A DNA stretch of 64,000 nt from Phallusia mammillata (Eukaryota > Chordata > Ascidiacea > Phlebobranchia > Ascidiidae), in NCBI GenBank assembly GCA_003260075.1, contig QLIY01000065.1, forward strand, positions 13,463-77,462, in the 5' to 3' direction. The translations under genes and the position numbers were made by a program. Below the pieces are notes generated by a model that searched no databases, was not told where the DNA came from, and saw only the letters and a program-made list of their open reading frames with translations. Below are positions 22,108 through 34,300 of this stretch, in pieces (positions within the stretch are counted from its first letter, which is position 1; every line of letters starts with the position of its first letter).

Positions 22108-24910
22108 TCAACCACCATTCCCAGCCATTGATGAGAGTTTATTGTATAATGACGTTGGTAAAGCTTCTTTTTTTCCTGACCATTGTTTTTGATGCTCCGA
22201 CAAACTTTCAAGGCATATTCTGATAGGAAACAACAACATTTAAATAATGGGCACAACATATGCAAAGCATTTTTCTTTGGGCACTCACCGCAGTAAAGGC
22301 TTTGGTTGCAAATTAAATGTAACCAACTTGTTACTGTGTTTCTGAAACAACAGAGGAAAGTGTAAATGGTTAAGAAAAAAACAATCACAGTATTGCCAAA
22401 ATATTCTTGATTATTACAGCAAAATGTCATTGTTTCTAATTGTCTTGGTATCTCAAGTTTATGAATAAAAAAATTAAATGAGCAGTTTCAATGGACCTGC
22501 AAAAAGGCAAGCCACTTTCAGCAATTTTTGTGTACTTTTATACACTAAACCCCCCCCCCAAAACAATCACAGTATTGCCAAAATATTCTTGATTATTACA
22601 GCAAAATTTCATTGTTTCTAATTGTCTTGGTATCTCAAGTTTATCCATAAAAAAATTAAATGAGCAGTTTCAATGGACCTGCAAAAAGGCAAGCAACTTT
22701 CAGCAATATTTGTGTTCTTTTATACATTAATGATAAAAGAAACTAAAACTTACTGGATTTTCTAAAAATATGTTATTTTCACAACCAGCAAAAATAACCA
22801 CTTCTCCCAAGTAAGCACCAATACATGCAGAGTGCCAAAGACGCGGATGCTTCACTGACATGTCAATTTCTGTCCATACATTTTTGTCAACATCATACAA
22901 CCAGCCATCAGCTTTATATCAAATATGTCAACAAATGTATGACAATTAGTTTGTGTAGGTTTCAGGAGTTTTATACAACCACATGAAAAGTTATTTTATA
23001 CACAACTTTCACTTTTCTGTGCTAATGTGATAGAAATATTTTTGTTATGTGCAAATTTTTATTTCCTAACTTACAGAAAATATTTTGGTCAGAATTCAAA
23101 CCCCCAAACACAAAAACAGTATTGTGATTGGCATAAGTCATTGAATGCCATGATCTTCCAACTGGGACAACACCTTGGTTTCTGCAGATGCAAAAATCAT
23201 TTTCACAAAAACCCCACAAACAGCATGAATTGCAATTGCATAACATCTTACACAATTGTAGTCCATGTAAATGTGTGCAGACACAACATATGCATATCAT
23301 TTAATCTTCTATCCTAGAACAATAAAAGTCCCCCCCCCCATGATCTTCCAACTGGGACAACACCTTGGTTTCTGCAGATGCAAAAATTATTTTCACAAAA
23401 ACTCCACAAACAGTATGAATTGCAATTGCATAATATCTTACACAATTGTAGTCCATGTAAATGTATGCAGACACAACATATGCATATCATTTAATCTTCT
23501 ATCCTAAAAACATAAGAGTAGAGTAAAATAAAAAAGCTTAGCAAATAGCAATTATAGTTGTTCACTTGGCCTTACCAAATGTCTTCCTCCAAAAACATAA
23601 GCCTTGCTTCCAATTGCAACACATGCATGTGCGGCTCTTGAAGAAGGCTTTGGACCCTGTGCAAAAAAACATGGCAAGGGTTAGCAATTACCAACTGTGG
23701 CCCACAGTCTGTCCACAAAAGATTTGTTTCTGGGCCACACAGAAACCAAGGTTGCAGAGTCCTTGGAATTTTTAAGGCTCCAACACAGTTGATGTATCAA
23801 GTGCATTCTTATACTATTATATAATCCATTCATAACATAAAGTCTTGGGAGTGACAGTAGAACTCAATCCTGTTGGGTCTGTACTTACCAAGTTTGGCAA
23901 AGTAACCCAACAATTGTCATCCAGATCAAAAGCAAATAGGTGATTATTCCATCCTCTGTCTGGATATACCTGAAACATATATGTTAGCTATACCTGTTAT
24001 CTGTCAGCTTTCAATCATTGTAAATAGGTTACTTGATGCAATTTACTGCCACTAATGCTATGGAGAAATGTGAATTGGAAAAATTGTTAAGCGAACAAAT
24101 ACATTTGGATGCCAATTGCCCACTTGTTGCTTGTTTTCCTAAACCAATAATTACCGCGGTAAGGTCTCTGTGAAAGTCCCCATTGTTTATGTGAATGTTT
24201 TCTGGCCTGGGACCATAACCAGCAAAGTATATGATTCTAAAAAAAACTGTATGTTAAGTGTTCCAACACTTCAATCTCTAGATTAAAATTACAATATTAC
24301 TATACCTATTATTAAATGTACAACAGGACAATTTATTTCTGCCACTTGGTGGTTTACCAGTGATCCGAACTTTTCTCCAAAATCTGTCCTTTAGGTCAAA
24401 ACAATACACCTAAATTGTATATAGATTTCAATTACAGATTCTTTCACAGACACCAATGTCGAGCAATATTTTACGTTGTTGCTGTCTCCATCCTCTTGAC
24501 TTATTCCTCCAAATATTATCAGACAATTATTTACACAAGTGTAGCAAGTTGCCAGCAATCGTGGGGGAACATAACCACGAATATGCTCTTTTGACCTTAA
24601 ATAAAAAATATAAAATGACTTTTGCATAAGTTTATATTCGTTAGTCACCAAAACAACCATTTGCGACAGTCCAGATCATACATCCATATTATATGTGAAT
24701 CATGCCTGTAATCAATTGATTCAGATCCCGTTTCCTAAAATTTAGAAACAAATAAATACACCTTAATGCATAATTAATGTGTGTACTCACAGCATAATAT
24801 CCTCCCCACACAAACATCACATTGTCCCACACTACAGCAACGTGTCCACTTCGCTTTTCAGGTATTTGTTCATCCATCAACAAACCCAGAGCTCTTCGCA
24901 AAGCCCACAT
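22108..24910 (-). CDS. KLHDC2: Kelch-domain substrate receptor KLHDC1/KLHDC2
   Basis: Twelve exons with consistent phases: 24910-24791, 24734-24658, 24595-24475, 24409-24306, 24236-24155, 23969-23889, 23656-23576, 23313-23252, 23181-23075, 22911-22754, 22341-22289 and 22219-22108. The protein has 374 residues from the inner Met at 24877 (MDEQIPEKRSGHVAVVW), or 385 from 24910. Kelch repeats include RSGHVAV/FVWGGYY, CLIIFGG, IIYFAGYG, SRAAHACVAIG/YVFGGRH, GVVPVGRSWHSMTY/FVFGG and RLWHSACIG/VVIFAGC. The C-terminus NLQPKPLLRICLESL matches the tail of KLHDC2. KLHDC2 is a CUL2 ligase receptor for C-terminal glycine degrons. KLHDC1 is its close paralogue and I cannot separate them here. The intron between 23656 and 22911 is disturbed by an allelic duplication carrying extra copies of exon 8 and part of exon 9. 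Confidence 0.9.
22375..22735. repeat. Unmerged-allele duplication around a 10-C gap
   Basis: About 22375-22549 and 22560-22735 are near-identical intronic copies (AAAACAATCACAGTATTGCC start), joined by ten C at 22550-22559. They lie in the KLHDC1/2 intron between exons 10 and 11. Confidence 0.85.
23140..23515. repeat. Unmerged-allele duplication carrying KLHDC1/2 exon 8
   Basis: About 23140-23329 and 23340-23515 are near-identical and are joined by ten C at 23330-23339. Exon 8 (DRRLNDMHMLCLHTFTW) is present in both copies. Exon 9 is complete only in the left copy and truncated at the gap in the right copy. Confidence 0.85.
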
Positions 24911-25298
24911 AAAATATCTTGGGTATTATCAAGCTTTATATTAGGTTAGCTATATATAGTGTTTTAAACCACTGCCAAAAAAAACGTATATTTCATTTAT
25001 CAAGACTGGTATTAATATGGTAAAACAAATTTAATAAAACACAAAACTGAACCAAGGATGCACCAATATTAGCTAGTATTTGCAACAACAAAATGCAACA
25101 CACACACGTATAGCCTGAAACAAAAAAAATGTCAATAGACTTAAATGGCATATAAAACTGTGTGAGCTAACACTCTGCAATGACACATATCATCCTGGCA
25201 GGACAAAGCTATTTGTTGTTAAAAGCAAGGTTGTCCAACTCAAGCACACATAACACACAGACGCAATACGACGAAAATATTTGTGCAATTTACTTATG

Positions 25299-26628
25299 TC
25301 AACTGAAAACAGGAAATGCAGTCGGCCTAATAAAAGATACAATGCACTGTAAAAATTCAGAGGGCTTTTCACTGTGTACCCAATGTCCACCACCAGGAAT
25401 ATGTGAAATGACAGCTTTTGGAAACAACTGCTTGATAATTGGATAATCTTGATACCTGCCAAGCAAAAATTGTTTTTTCTGTTTTTTTTCAAACTTTTTG
25501 GTTACGAAAAGTTGGACACTTACCCAATAAATGGTGATGCACCTCCTCCAATAAACAATGTGTCTTTGTTGTATTGTAAACCTTTGAAAGTTTGTTCACT
25601 TTGTCGGGACTGCACAAGGTGATTACAAATTGCATCCAGGTTTACCCTCCAACCAAAGTTGCCAGGTGACAACTCACTCACATTTGTAAGAATAAAACTT
25701 CGAACTGAAAAGTCCTAATAAAAGGCCACATTAGAAAGTGACTTATAAACCTAACAATGCATACAAGAAACATCCTTACCTTAACTGACTCAAGGAGTTG
25801 TTGATCAACATCCTTTCTAGCTGTGGAAAGAGATTTGTTCCCATTCCATGTAACTCGCTGCATGGCTTTTACATAGTTTAAAACAGATTCTGTTGAGAAT
25901 AAAAAGACTGTTGGCTTAGCCCTAAACGAAACTAAAAAATGGACAACTTGCCTCTATCACTAGATGTGGACAAACTGAATGAACTAGCAGGTGAAGAATC
26001 AACCACAACTAATTTGTCTATGATATCTGGCTGTAAAACGCAACAAGGGTTCAAATAAAATATATTTTAAAAACTTGGAAATGTTACATTATGAAGAGCA
26101 GTGTGAATTGCCATTCGTCCACCCATGCTATGTCCAACCAAAACACATTTGTATATTCCAAGCCTTTGAAGGAGTTCCAGTACATCATTGCTCATGTTCT
26201 CCAAACTCATTTCATTACTATGATCACTGCTACCATGATTTCTTGCATCATAAGTAACTACCTGGACAGGAAAAGTAATTTGATTATGTTTGAATAGGAT
26301 GTCACTTAAACAAAACCTACTGATCTTCCTAGAAGTTTCACCAAGTGTTTTGACAAGGAATTAAAGTTGTTTTTATTTCCCAAAACCCCATGTGCTAAAA
26401 CAATTGGTGGTTCATTCGATGAAGTTTCCACAACACTGCAGGATATCTTGGTATTAAATGACCTTAAAAATAAAACACATAAATTACCAGCAAGCACTAC
26501 AGTATTTTTGATTTACAACCTGGCAGCAGCAACAACAATATAGATGATAAATAAAACATTAAAATGGACAAGCATTACCTTTTTGAAACATTTGTTCTTA
26601 GATGTGTAAAAAGTAATGAAAGCTTCAT
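25299..26628 (-). CDS. ABHD11: ABHD11-like alpha/beta hydrolase
   Basis: Exons 26628-26579, 26462-26321, 26261-26088, 26030-25952, 25889-25780, 25714-25524 and 25455-25299 give 300 residues from the Met at 26628. The open frame continues upstream to an acceptor near 26712, so an earlier exon probably adds a mitochondrial leader. Motifs in order are PIVLAHGVLGNKNNFNS (oxyanion HG), VVTYDARNHGSSDHS, the nucleophile elbow GHSMGG, VVVDSSPAS, WRVNLDAI and the catalytic His in GGGHWVHSEKP. ABHD11 is a mitochondrial serine hydrolase reported to protect the 2-oxoglutarate dehydrogenase complex. The fourth exon ends in GCAAGT, a GC-AG intron. Same strand as KLHDC1/2, whose start lies about 0.4 kb downstream. 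Confidence 0.93.
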
Positions 26629-28397
26629 TTTTATTGCATTTTGTCTTGTAACACAAAGCCGTAGAACAGGAAGATAGTGTGTTCTATAACTATTCAATTT
26701 ATTTGACACCTGTAAATTAACAAAATGGATATATTTTAGTAAATCATTCACTCTCTAATGTACAGCACATCTTTAACGGTAAAATGACAGGATTCTGTCA
26801 GCAACAAAAAGCACAACAAAATGCACAGCAAGTTGGAACGAAGATACTCTTTTCCGAATCCGTATGCGTGTCCTACACTCCTACAGCATCTAAGTAATAC
26901 CCTTACAAACCTACATATCCGACACACCACAACGCAAGGCTTAGAAAAAAACACTAGCCGAATAGTCTGTGTTGTGACAAAACTGGAATCTCAACTCAAG
27001 CTTTTAGTCGTCGACCCCTCTCGAGTATCAATTGTCAAAAAACAGGTGAACTCCCTGTTTGAATGATAACTTTGATGCAAAGCCACCTTGTGGATGTATT
27101 TGACACAGTTGTCTATTTAAAAAGCCTTCGAAAGTTGACTTGACGAGACATATTATAATGTTGTTTTTTATCGTCATTGTTGTAGGTGCTGCGGCCTGTG
27201 TTTTAGGGTGGGGTCTACACTCTACAGTTTGCGTTGCGTATTTCCTCCGACAATCAGTATTTTAACAAAATTCAATAGTCTACAACAGGGGTTCCCAACC
27301 TTTTTGTGACGCGACCCAAATACTTGCCAAAATTTTGTTTAGTGGTTTCTCGCGATCCATGGACATGCTACTTTAGTTTTATTTTTGTCTGTAAATTCGG
27401 AAAGCTTTTTAAAAATTACTACGCAAGTTTAGCAAATCAATAACCTTATAACGAACAAATAGTGTTGTTTTTTCGACCAAACATTTCCATTTAGCCAGGA
27501 CTTGGAGCTGAATCGAAGAATTATTAGCCAGACAACGCTCAACTGTGAGCTAACACATCAGTTTATGACGTCACAAACATTTTTAGCCATTATGATGACA
27601 AGTTGTGATAAAATTATTGTTGGGCAACAATTTAAAGCCTTGAGATATATGTAAACATAACGCTACAAGGCGAAATCAAAAAGTAGATGTTCTTATTGTC
27701 ACTGAAACAAGCGACCCATAGGTTGGGAAACACTGGTCTACAACACAGTTTTTCAGGTAAACTATTCCAATTACCCCAATTGTTTTCGGTAGATGTAATT
27801 TCAGCACCAGCAGCCAAAGAGTTTAAAATGTAAACAGTCCAGTCCCGGTCCTGTTTTCGGGGTTATACAACACGTTACAAAGCAGATTTACAAAACTTAA
27901 ATACTATCTACTTCGCGCTAGATCGCTCTTATGGTCGTTGTTTTCTACCTTTTTTGCACCCTCAATTGTTGCATTAACAATAGCTGAAGTTCGTTTTGAA
28001 AGCACAAAGTTGTGTATGGCCTACTATTTAAACAGCCTGCATGTAAAACCAGTCACAAGCAATCACAAGTTTGGTCATTTTCATTGCACGACGTTGTGGG
28101 CCTTGTGGTCAACGATTTCAGTACAGACAGAGTGTTCAAAATGCTCATGGTAAACAAACTCATAATTACTGCATAAAAAACACGTACCAAAACTTGTCAC
28201 AAATTTTCGAAAAGTTGAAGGTCGAGGCCAAAAATGAACTATTACAGCTTTTGAACGAATATAAGCACCACAGGGCCATTTTTCACGCAATTGAACTTTT
28301 AAACTAAACTAGGCACAGCATCGCAAACAAGGTCTATATAGTGGAGGCAATATATCAACAGAACTGCTTCGAATTAGAATAGGATTTGCAGAAGCTT
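26629..28397. other. Region between ABHD11 and GANAB
   Basis: Holds the probable upstream exon or leader of ABHD11 (about 26629-26950, not resolved) and a hAT MITE at 27286-27735. Short plus-strand ORFs near 28071-28307 have no recognisable family. Nothing else stands out. Confidence 0.5.
27286..27735. mobile_element. hAT MITE with exact 8-base target duplication
   Basis: Starts CAGGGGTTCCCAACCTTTTT and ends AGGTTGGGAAACACTG. It is flanked on both sides by GTCTACAA (27278-27285 and 27736-27743), an exact 8-base duplication that is diagnostic of hAT. About 450 bases, without a transposase. A GCGACCC motif occurs near both ends. Confidence 0.9.
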
Positions 28398-31300
28398 TCA
28401 CTGGATTGCTATAGACCAGTCATTTTGCATTTTCACACCAGGTTTGCGTACTGTAAGCACTCGCGTTGTGCTCTCATATGAAAACTCGAGTGGGTGAACT
28501 TGACCGTCTGAAAAAAACACAAATTTAATGCTCGTTATTCGGAACATGCAAAAAAGTTTAACGCAGTTTGGGATTTGACTTACCAACACAAAAATAAATT
28601 GTAATACTAATTTATTACTATGGCAAAAACGGTTAACAAGTAAAACGGCTATAACTTACCGACAGTCATCTCGATCTTAGTCGGTCGTGAAACACCCATA
28701 AAAACAACTCTCTCCAACCAAGCGTCAGAGTCCCACGATGCATCAGGGTTTGCAGATCTACAAAGACACATACTAGTCAGCAGGGAAGCATTTTTCGATT
28801 TTCAATGAACCAATATCGGAAAACGGGGCCAAAGACGCCAAACGAGAAAAAAAGTAATACAAACTTACTTGGAAATCAGCACATTGTTCTGAAACAACAG
28901 GTTCTTGTAATTGTACTTCAAGTTTTGGAATCCAAAGGTATGTCCATCATCCATGTACAGCTGACCTACAGCCGTACCCTAATACCAAAGACATCATTTG
29001 CATTGAATGGTTTTAGAATGGGGCGGGATTTAATTAATCACATTCATACCTGGGGACTAACAGCCACAAACAGAGTGTATGGGTCGTGAGTCATCAGAGC
29101 AGAGCAACGGCGAACTCGCATTTTTCGTGGAACTATGGTGCCCCCACGTTGAAGTACAGCGATCTGAGACAAAGTGTATCAAAATTATTTCTGCTATTTA
29201 GGGAATATTCTTCTTTTTCGAAATCTATGTTTTTGAAATAACTTTATTACAAACGTCTTATTCTTTGAATTTTGGATTTTGCTGCCACCAAATACAGTAA
29301 AAAAGATTTTGACAAAAAACTCCAAATTTCCATACAGACGACTTGGTTTACCTTGTCCAATGGAGTCGAAATAGACACTGTATTTGGACTTGGATAATAT
29401 TGGTAAGTTTTCACATCGAACCATCCAGTTGCTCCTGCAAATAAGCCAATGTTGTTACTTTGACAAAAACGATTTTGTACTTAACTTGCAGTTATGTTTG
29501 TTACGCAAAAATTTCGCTTTGGTATCGTGTTGATATCTTATGTATCAGATGGACGATAAAACTGCAAATGTCCATCATAGTCTTGTTGTTATAACGGGCA
29601 TTCATTGAACATTATTGTGCGTTTTTAGCCTACAAAGTGTGGCACAAATAAACACAAAGTATGTAAGTTGCGCCAAAGTAAAAAATGTCAAACTCATCAA
29701 AGAGTAAAACTGGAAAAAGGGATATAAATACGCTCCTTTCATAATACAAGTAATTACTTAAACATGTTGTAATACGAGACCAGAGGATTTGCAAAATTTT
29801 GAGGTCACGGCCCCACTTTAGTTGTGTATCCCTGCATTAGAGCAATACACATCACTTTACCAGTTTACTAATGGGCATACCTGGAAGATACACTGAGGTG
29901 ACTTGAGTGTTGGGTTTTGATACAGGTTGCACCAACAGAGCAGTTCCAACCATGTGCGAGTCGTCTTTATCAAATGTTGAAACATCAGCTGGAAATTCGT
30001 ACCAAAGGGGTCTCATCGGTGGTTCCCCAGATTTGTGAGCTTGGAAGAAGAGTGTGTACCTACAAACGAAACGAGTCTATTCACTTGACACCATTGACTG
30101 GCTGTTTTCCAATCCCCTTCATAATACAATTGTTTTGGTATGCTGGAGGCCGGTCGAGTTACTCGAATAACTGTTGGATAATTTTTTTTACTTTAGTGCT
30201 AACGAGCTGCTTTTTCGTTCAACCAGTCAAGTTTAGTTTCTGCTTAGGTTTTACACGTTTACAAAATACAAAGTCCGGGATTGGAATAATAACCACAACC
30301 TCTTACGCACACAAAGGGTGGCAATAATTGCCTTGATAGTTTAATCAAAGTAACATAAATTTCATGTTACTTGTTTAGTATACTTTTTGATATCGCGTTA
30401 AAATATTTTTAGTTGACATTGATTAACCAGCATTTTAACGTTCGACCTTTAGCACTTTGAACCTTTCAAGGGCATTTTATAAAAGCAGGCCGCTTAATCA
30501 GGAAACGAACGACAAGCGAATCAGGCATTTGAAATTAATGCATAACAAGCGTACAAAATGGCACTCACCAATAGGGCAGCAACTCGTAGCGTTCGCGAAT
30601 AGCAGCTCGGATTATGTCCCGGTATTTGTCATCATACAACCATGGTTCACGACGAGACGTGTCAATGTGGGCATGGGCACGGAAAAATGGCTGATAAGCG
30701 GCAGCTTGATACCAACGAGACAGCATTTCCCCCCCCCCTACGCACACAAAGGGTGGCAATAATTGCCTTGATAGTTTAATCAAAGTTAACATAAATTTCA
30801 TGTTACTTGTTTAGTATACTTTTTGATAACGCGTTAAAATATTTTCAGTTGACATTGATTAACCAGCATTTTAACGTTCGACCTTCAGCACTTTGAACCT
30901 TTCAAGGGCCTTTTATAAAAGCAGGCCGCTTGATCAAGAAACGAACGACAAGCGAATCAGGCATTTGAAATTAATGCACAACAAGCGTACAAAATGGCAC
31001 TCACCAATAGGGCAGCAACTCGTAGCGTTCGCGAATAGCAGCTCGGATTATGTCCCGGTATTTGTCATCATACAACCATGGTTCACGACGAGACGTGTCA
31101 ATGTGGGCATGGGCACGGAAAAATGGCTGATAAGCGGCAGCTTGATACCAACGAGACAGCATTTCCGGATCCGGGTTTTTAAAGAAACCGCCAACGTCGG
31201 CTGTCCAAAAAAAGAAGAGGTATTAACTAGGAGGAAAATAAAAGCTAAATCTATTGGCAGAGGTGTTTTCAAAATGATTCTGGAAGGGTTGCATTCAAAC

Positions 31301-34300
31301 TAGGGATGGACCGAGCCGAGCCAGAACCCGAGTACTCGGTACCGAGCATCGCTGTTTTAGATGCTCGGTGCTCGGCCGAGCAGTTGCACAAACTGACCCG
31401 AGCGTTAAATTTGCATATTCATGCCCTGCTAACATACGTAAATAGTGTTCTAAAGGGTATCCAAAAAAACGAATGATTTTTCAAATGTATTAGATTGTGG
31501 AAAAACGCGTTCTTTACGGGCATATATAGCTCAATAAAACACCGCCGGTGACGTAAGAGACCTTGCAGAGCTAAAATGTAGAAAGGGGATTTTTTGTGAC
31601 GTCATAAAGCACCGAGCGTGCTCGGCCGAGCACCGAGCATTAAAGTGAGATGCTCGGTGCTCGACCAAACAGAACATTTGCAGTTTTGGCACATCCCTAA
31701 TTCAAACAAGCAATAACTACATGTCATGTTCAACTGAAAGTTGAATCAGTTTCTACTCTATACCCTTAATACAGTGGTGGGATTCAGCCGGTTCTATGGA
31801 ATGGTCTCACGAAATTTTATGAGATCAGCAAACACGTTAGCATTACTGGTTACTGTCAATGGACTTTTTGTTACAGAACTGGCTGAAAAATATGACTTTT
31901 GTGACAGAACCGGCTGACAAAAATTGAATCCACCACTGCCAATATTCTAACTAGAGCGAAAAGTTACTGAAAATTAAACTTACAACCAATACCAAGGGAA
32001 TTAAGTCACACTAAACAAACTATACTATAAAAACACAACTCACCTCCAGAATGGGCTATTCCACACAATCCGATTGATAAGAGCATTGGCACACTTGCTG
32101 CCAAATGACCCCACTCAGCTGTGTTATCTCCAGTCCAAATTGTCCCTGTAAATTAAATCTAACGTTATACCAGAAACATTTGATCCTTGGAGCTGCAATC
32201 CAACATACCATATTTCTGAGTTCCAATGTAAAATGCTCTTGACAAAACAAATGGTCTTTCGTTTCCTTGAGAACGAGCTAGCTGTCCTTTTACAGTTGAC
32301 ATTTGCTGAAAATTAAGGACAAAATTATAGAGGTGTGTTGCAGAAAAAGAAACCTGAACGCATGTTTTTTTTTATTTTCTTACCAGTAGTATTCCATATA
32401 AGTTATGTACATGGCGATGTTCCCATCCAGCACCATGGATGATATCTTTGTGCATAGTAATTTCTGGTCCATTGAAGACACTGGGCTCATTCATGTCATT
32501 CCATGTGAAAAGGTTAAGTGTGGAACCCTTGTAAACTTCTGGGACAAACTGACTTGCCCACCAATCCCTAGAAAGATAACAGTTTAATGTTAAACAGCGA
32601 AAATTTCAATGCATTAGAACAGGGACCAGCAACCTTTTAGACAGTGCTAAATTACTTGCTAAAGACTTGCATCATTATAAACATAAAACCAGCAATGTAT
32701 AAATTAGTTTAAATTATATCATAAAGTATGTCAATATGTAAATATGCAAAAGGACACCATCTTTGTCACTGATATTAATTAATTGCAATTTTTTTAATTT
32801 GCTACTACTAAGATTTAAATGTGTTCACAACCAGTGTGAAAAAAAAATGCAGAAACTACAATAAACTAATAAATCAATACATGTTAAATTACAAAAAAAA
32901 AGAAATTAAAATTATTAATACAAACCTGACTTCAGGCAAGGTCAAATCCAGGTAAGCTGAATCACCAGGCCAACACCAACCCTTAAACTCACTTCCATCC
33001 TTGTTCTTGATAAAATATCCCTTGTTCTGTGCTTCTCTAATAAGTTCAACATAAAACCAATTTACTAACATGTCAATGCTTTTATGAGGTAATGAATATA
33101 CACACCTGTATATGTGATAATTTGTGTCCACTTTGATGTGAGGATCAATAATGGTAACCATTTTGCGACCTTTGGCAGCCAAAGCATTTTGCATTTGCAC
33201 CGGGTCTGGGAACTTTAGTGTGTCCCATGTGAAATACCTATGATTCGTTTTAGATACAATTAGCTTATATTTGTTCATCTATTAGCATTCCTATGTACCT
33301 TTTTCCATCGGTGTGTTCAATGTCTAACCACAGACAATCATAGGGAATATCATGTTCATCAAAACCAGCATCAACTGTTTTAACATCTTGCTCATCTTTG
33401 TAGTTCCACCTTGAGAATAGTTAAAATACATGTTTATAAAGTTTCAACACGTTTTTACCACAAATAAACTATTTTGCATGCAAGCTTGAGATTGTTCATT
33501 TTACCTGCTTTGATGGTAAGTGGTTGCCCACATTGGTGGCATATATGATGTCCCAGTTAATTTTGTGTACTGCCTCATGACATCAGCAGGATTGCGTCCC
33601 AGCATGAAGTAAACATCAATCACTCCACTTTCTGACATCCAATGCACATTCACCTTGTTATGACAAAAATGTCAACAACAAAATCGACCGAATTTTTTTT
33701 GTACATCAGCTATAATTACCTCTGGAACAGCTTCTTCACCAGCAAAATAACCGAACAGAGTTCCAAGCACACCCTTGTTGTCTTCAGTGGAGTCCACATC
33801 CACCCAAGTTTCAGCTGCATTCAGCCAAAGAAGGCCAACAGTGCGTTTTGAGCTAAAAAATGCAATTTATAGTTGACTGAAAATGAAAATATTTTCCAAG
33901 TAAAAGAATCAGTTAATAAATTTACATGGAATACCGTATATACTCGCCTATAGGTCGCACCACCGTATAGGTCGCACTATTAGTTTTGTGTTTAAAAAGT
34001 GTAATTTAGAGTTGACTCGCACATAAGTCGCACTGAAAATCTAGGGATTTAAAAGGCCCTTAGCCTAGCTTTTTTTGCATAAATACTCGGTGCAATTGGT
34101 TGTTTTTTACCATTGAACTGCATTGCATTGAAACCGCAAAACTATGTTTTCTCAACAAAGCGGGAAAATCCAACGCAAGCTGAGCTGACGCATGTGCGTG
34201 TGCGCTCATGAAACTGTCTCGCATTGGTATGTGCGTGCACGAGCGCATGCACCCGTATTCGATAGCACATTTCCACTACAATTCGCGACTTGCACTTATG

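Noticed and set aside
27938..28307. Possible thioredoxin-like fold (CGPCGQ motif in one frame)
   Set aside because: The motif sits in an isolated short frame without the flanking strands or helices of thioredoxins, and the other frames are equally open.
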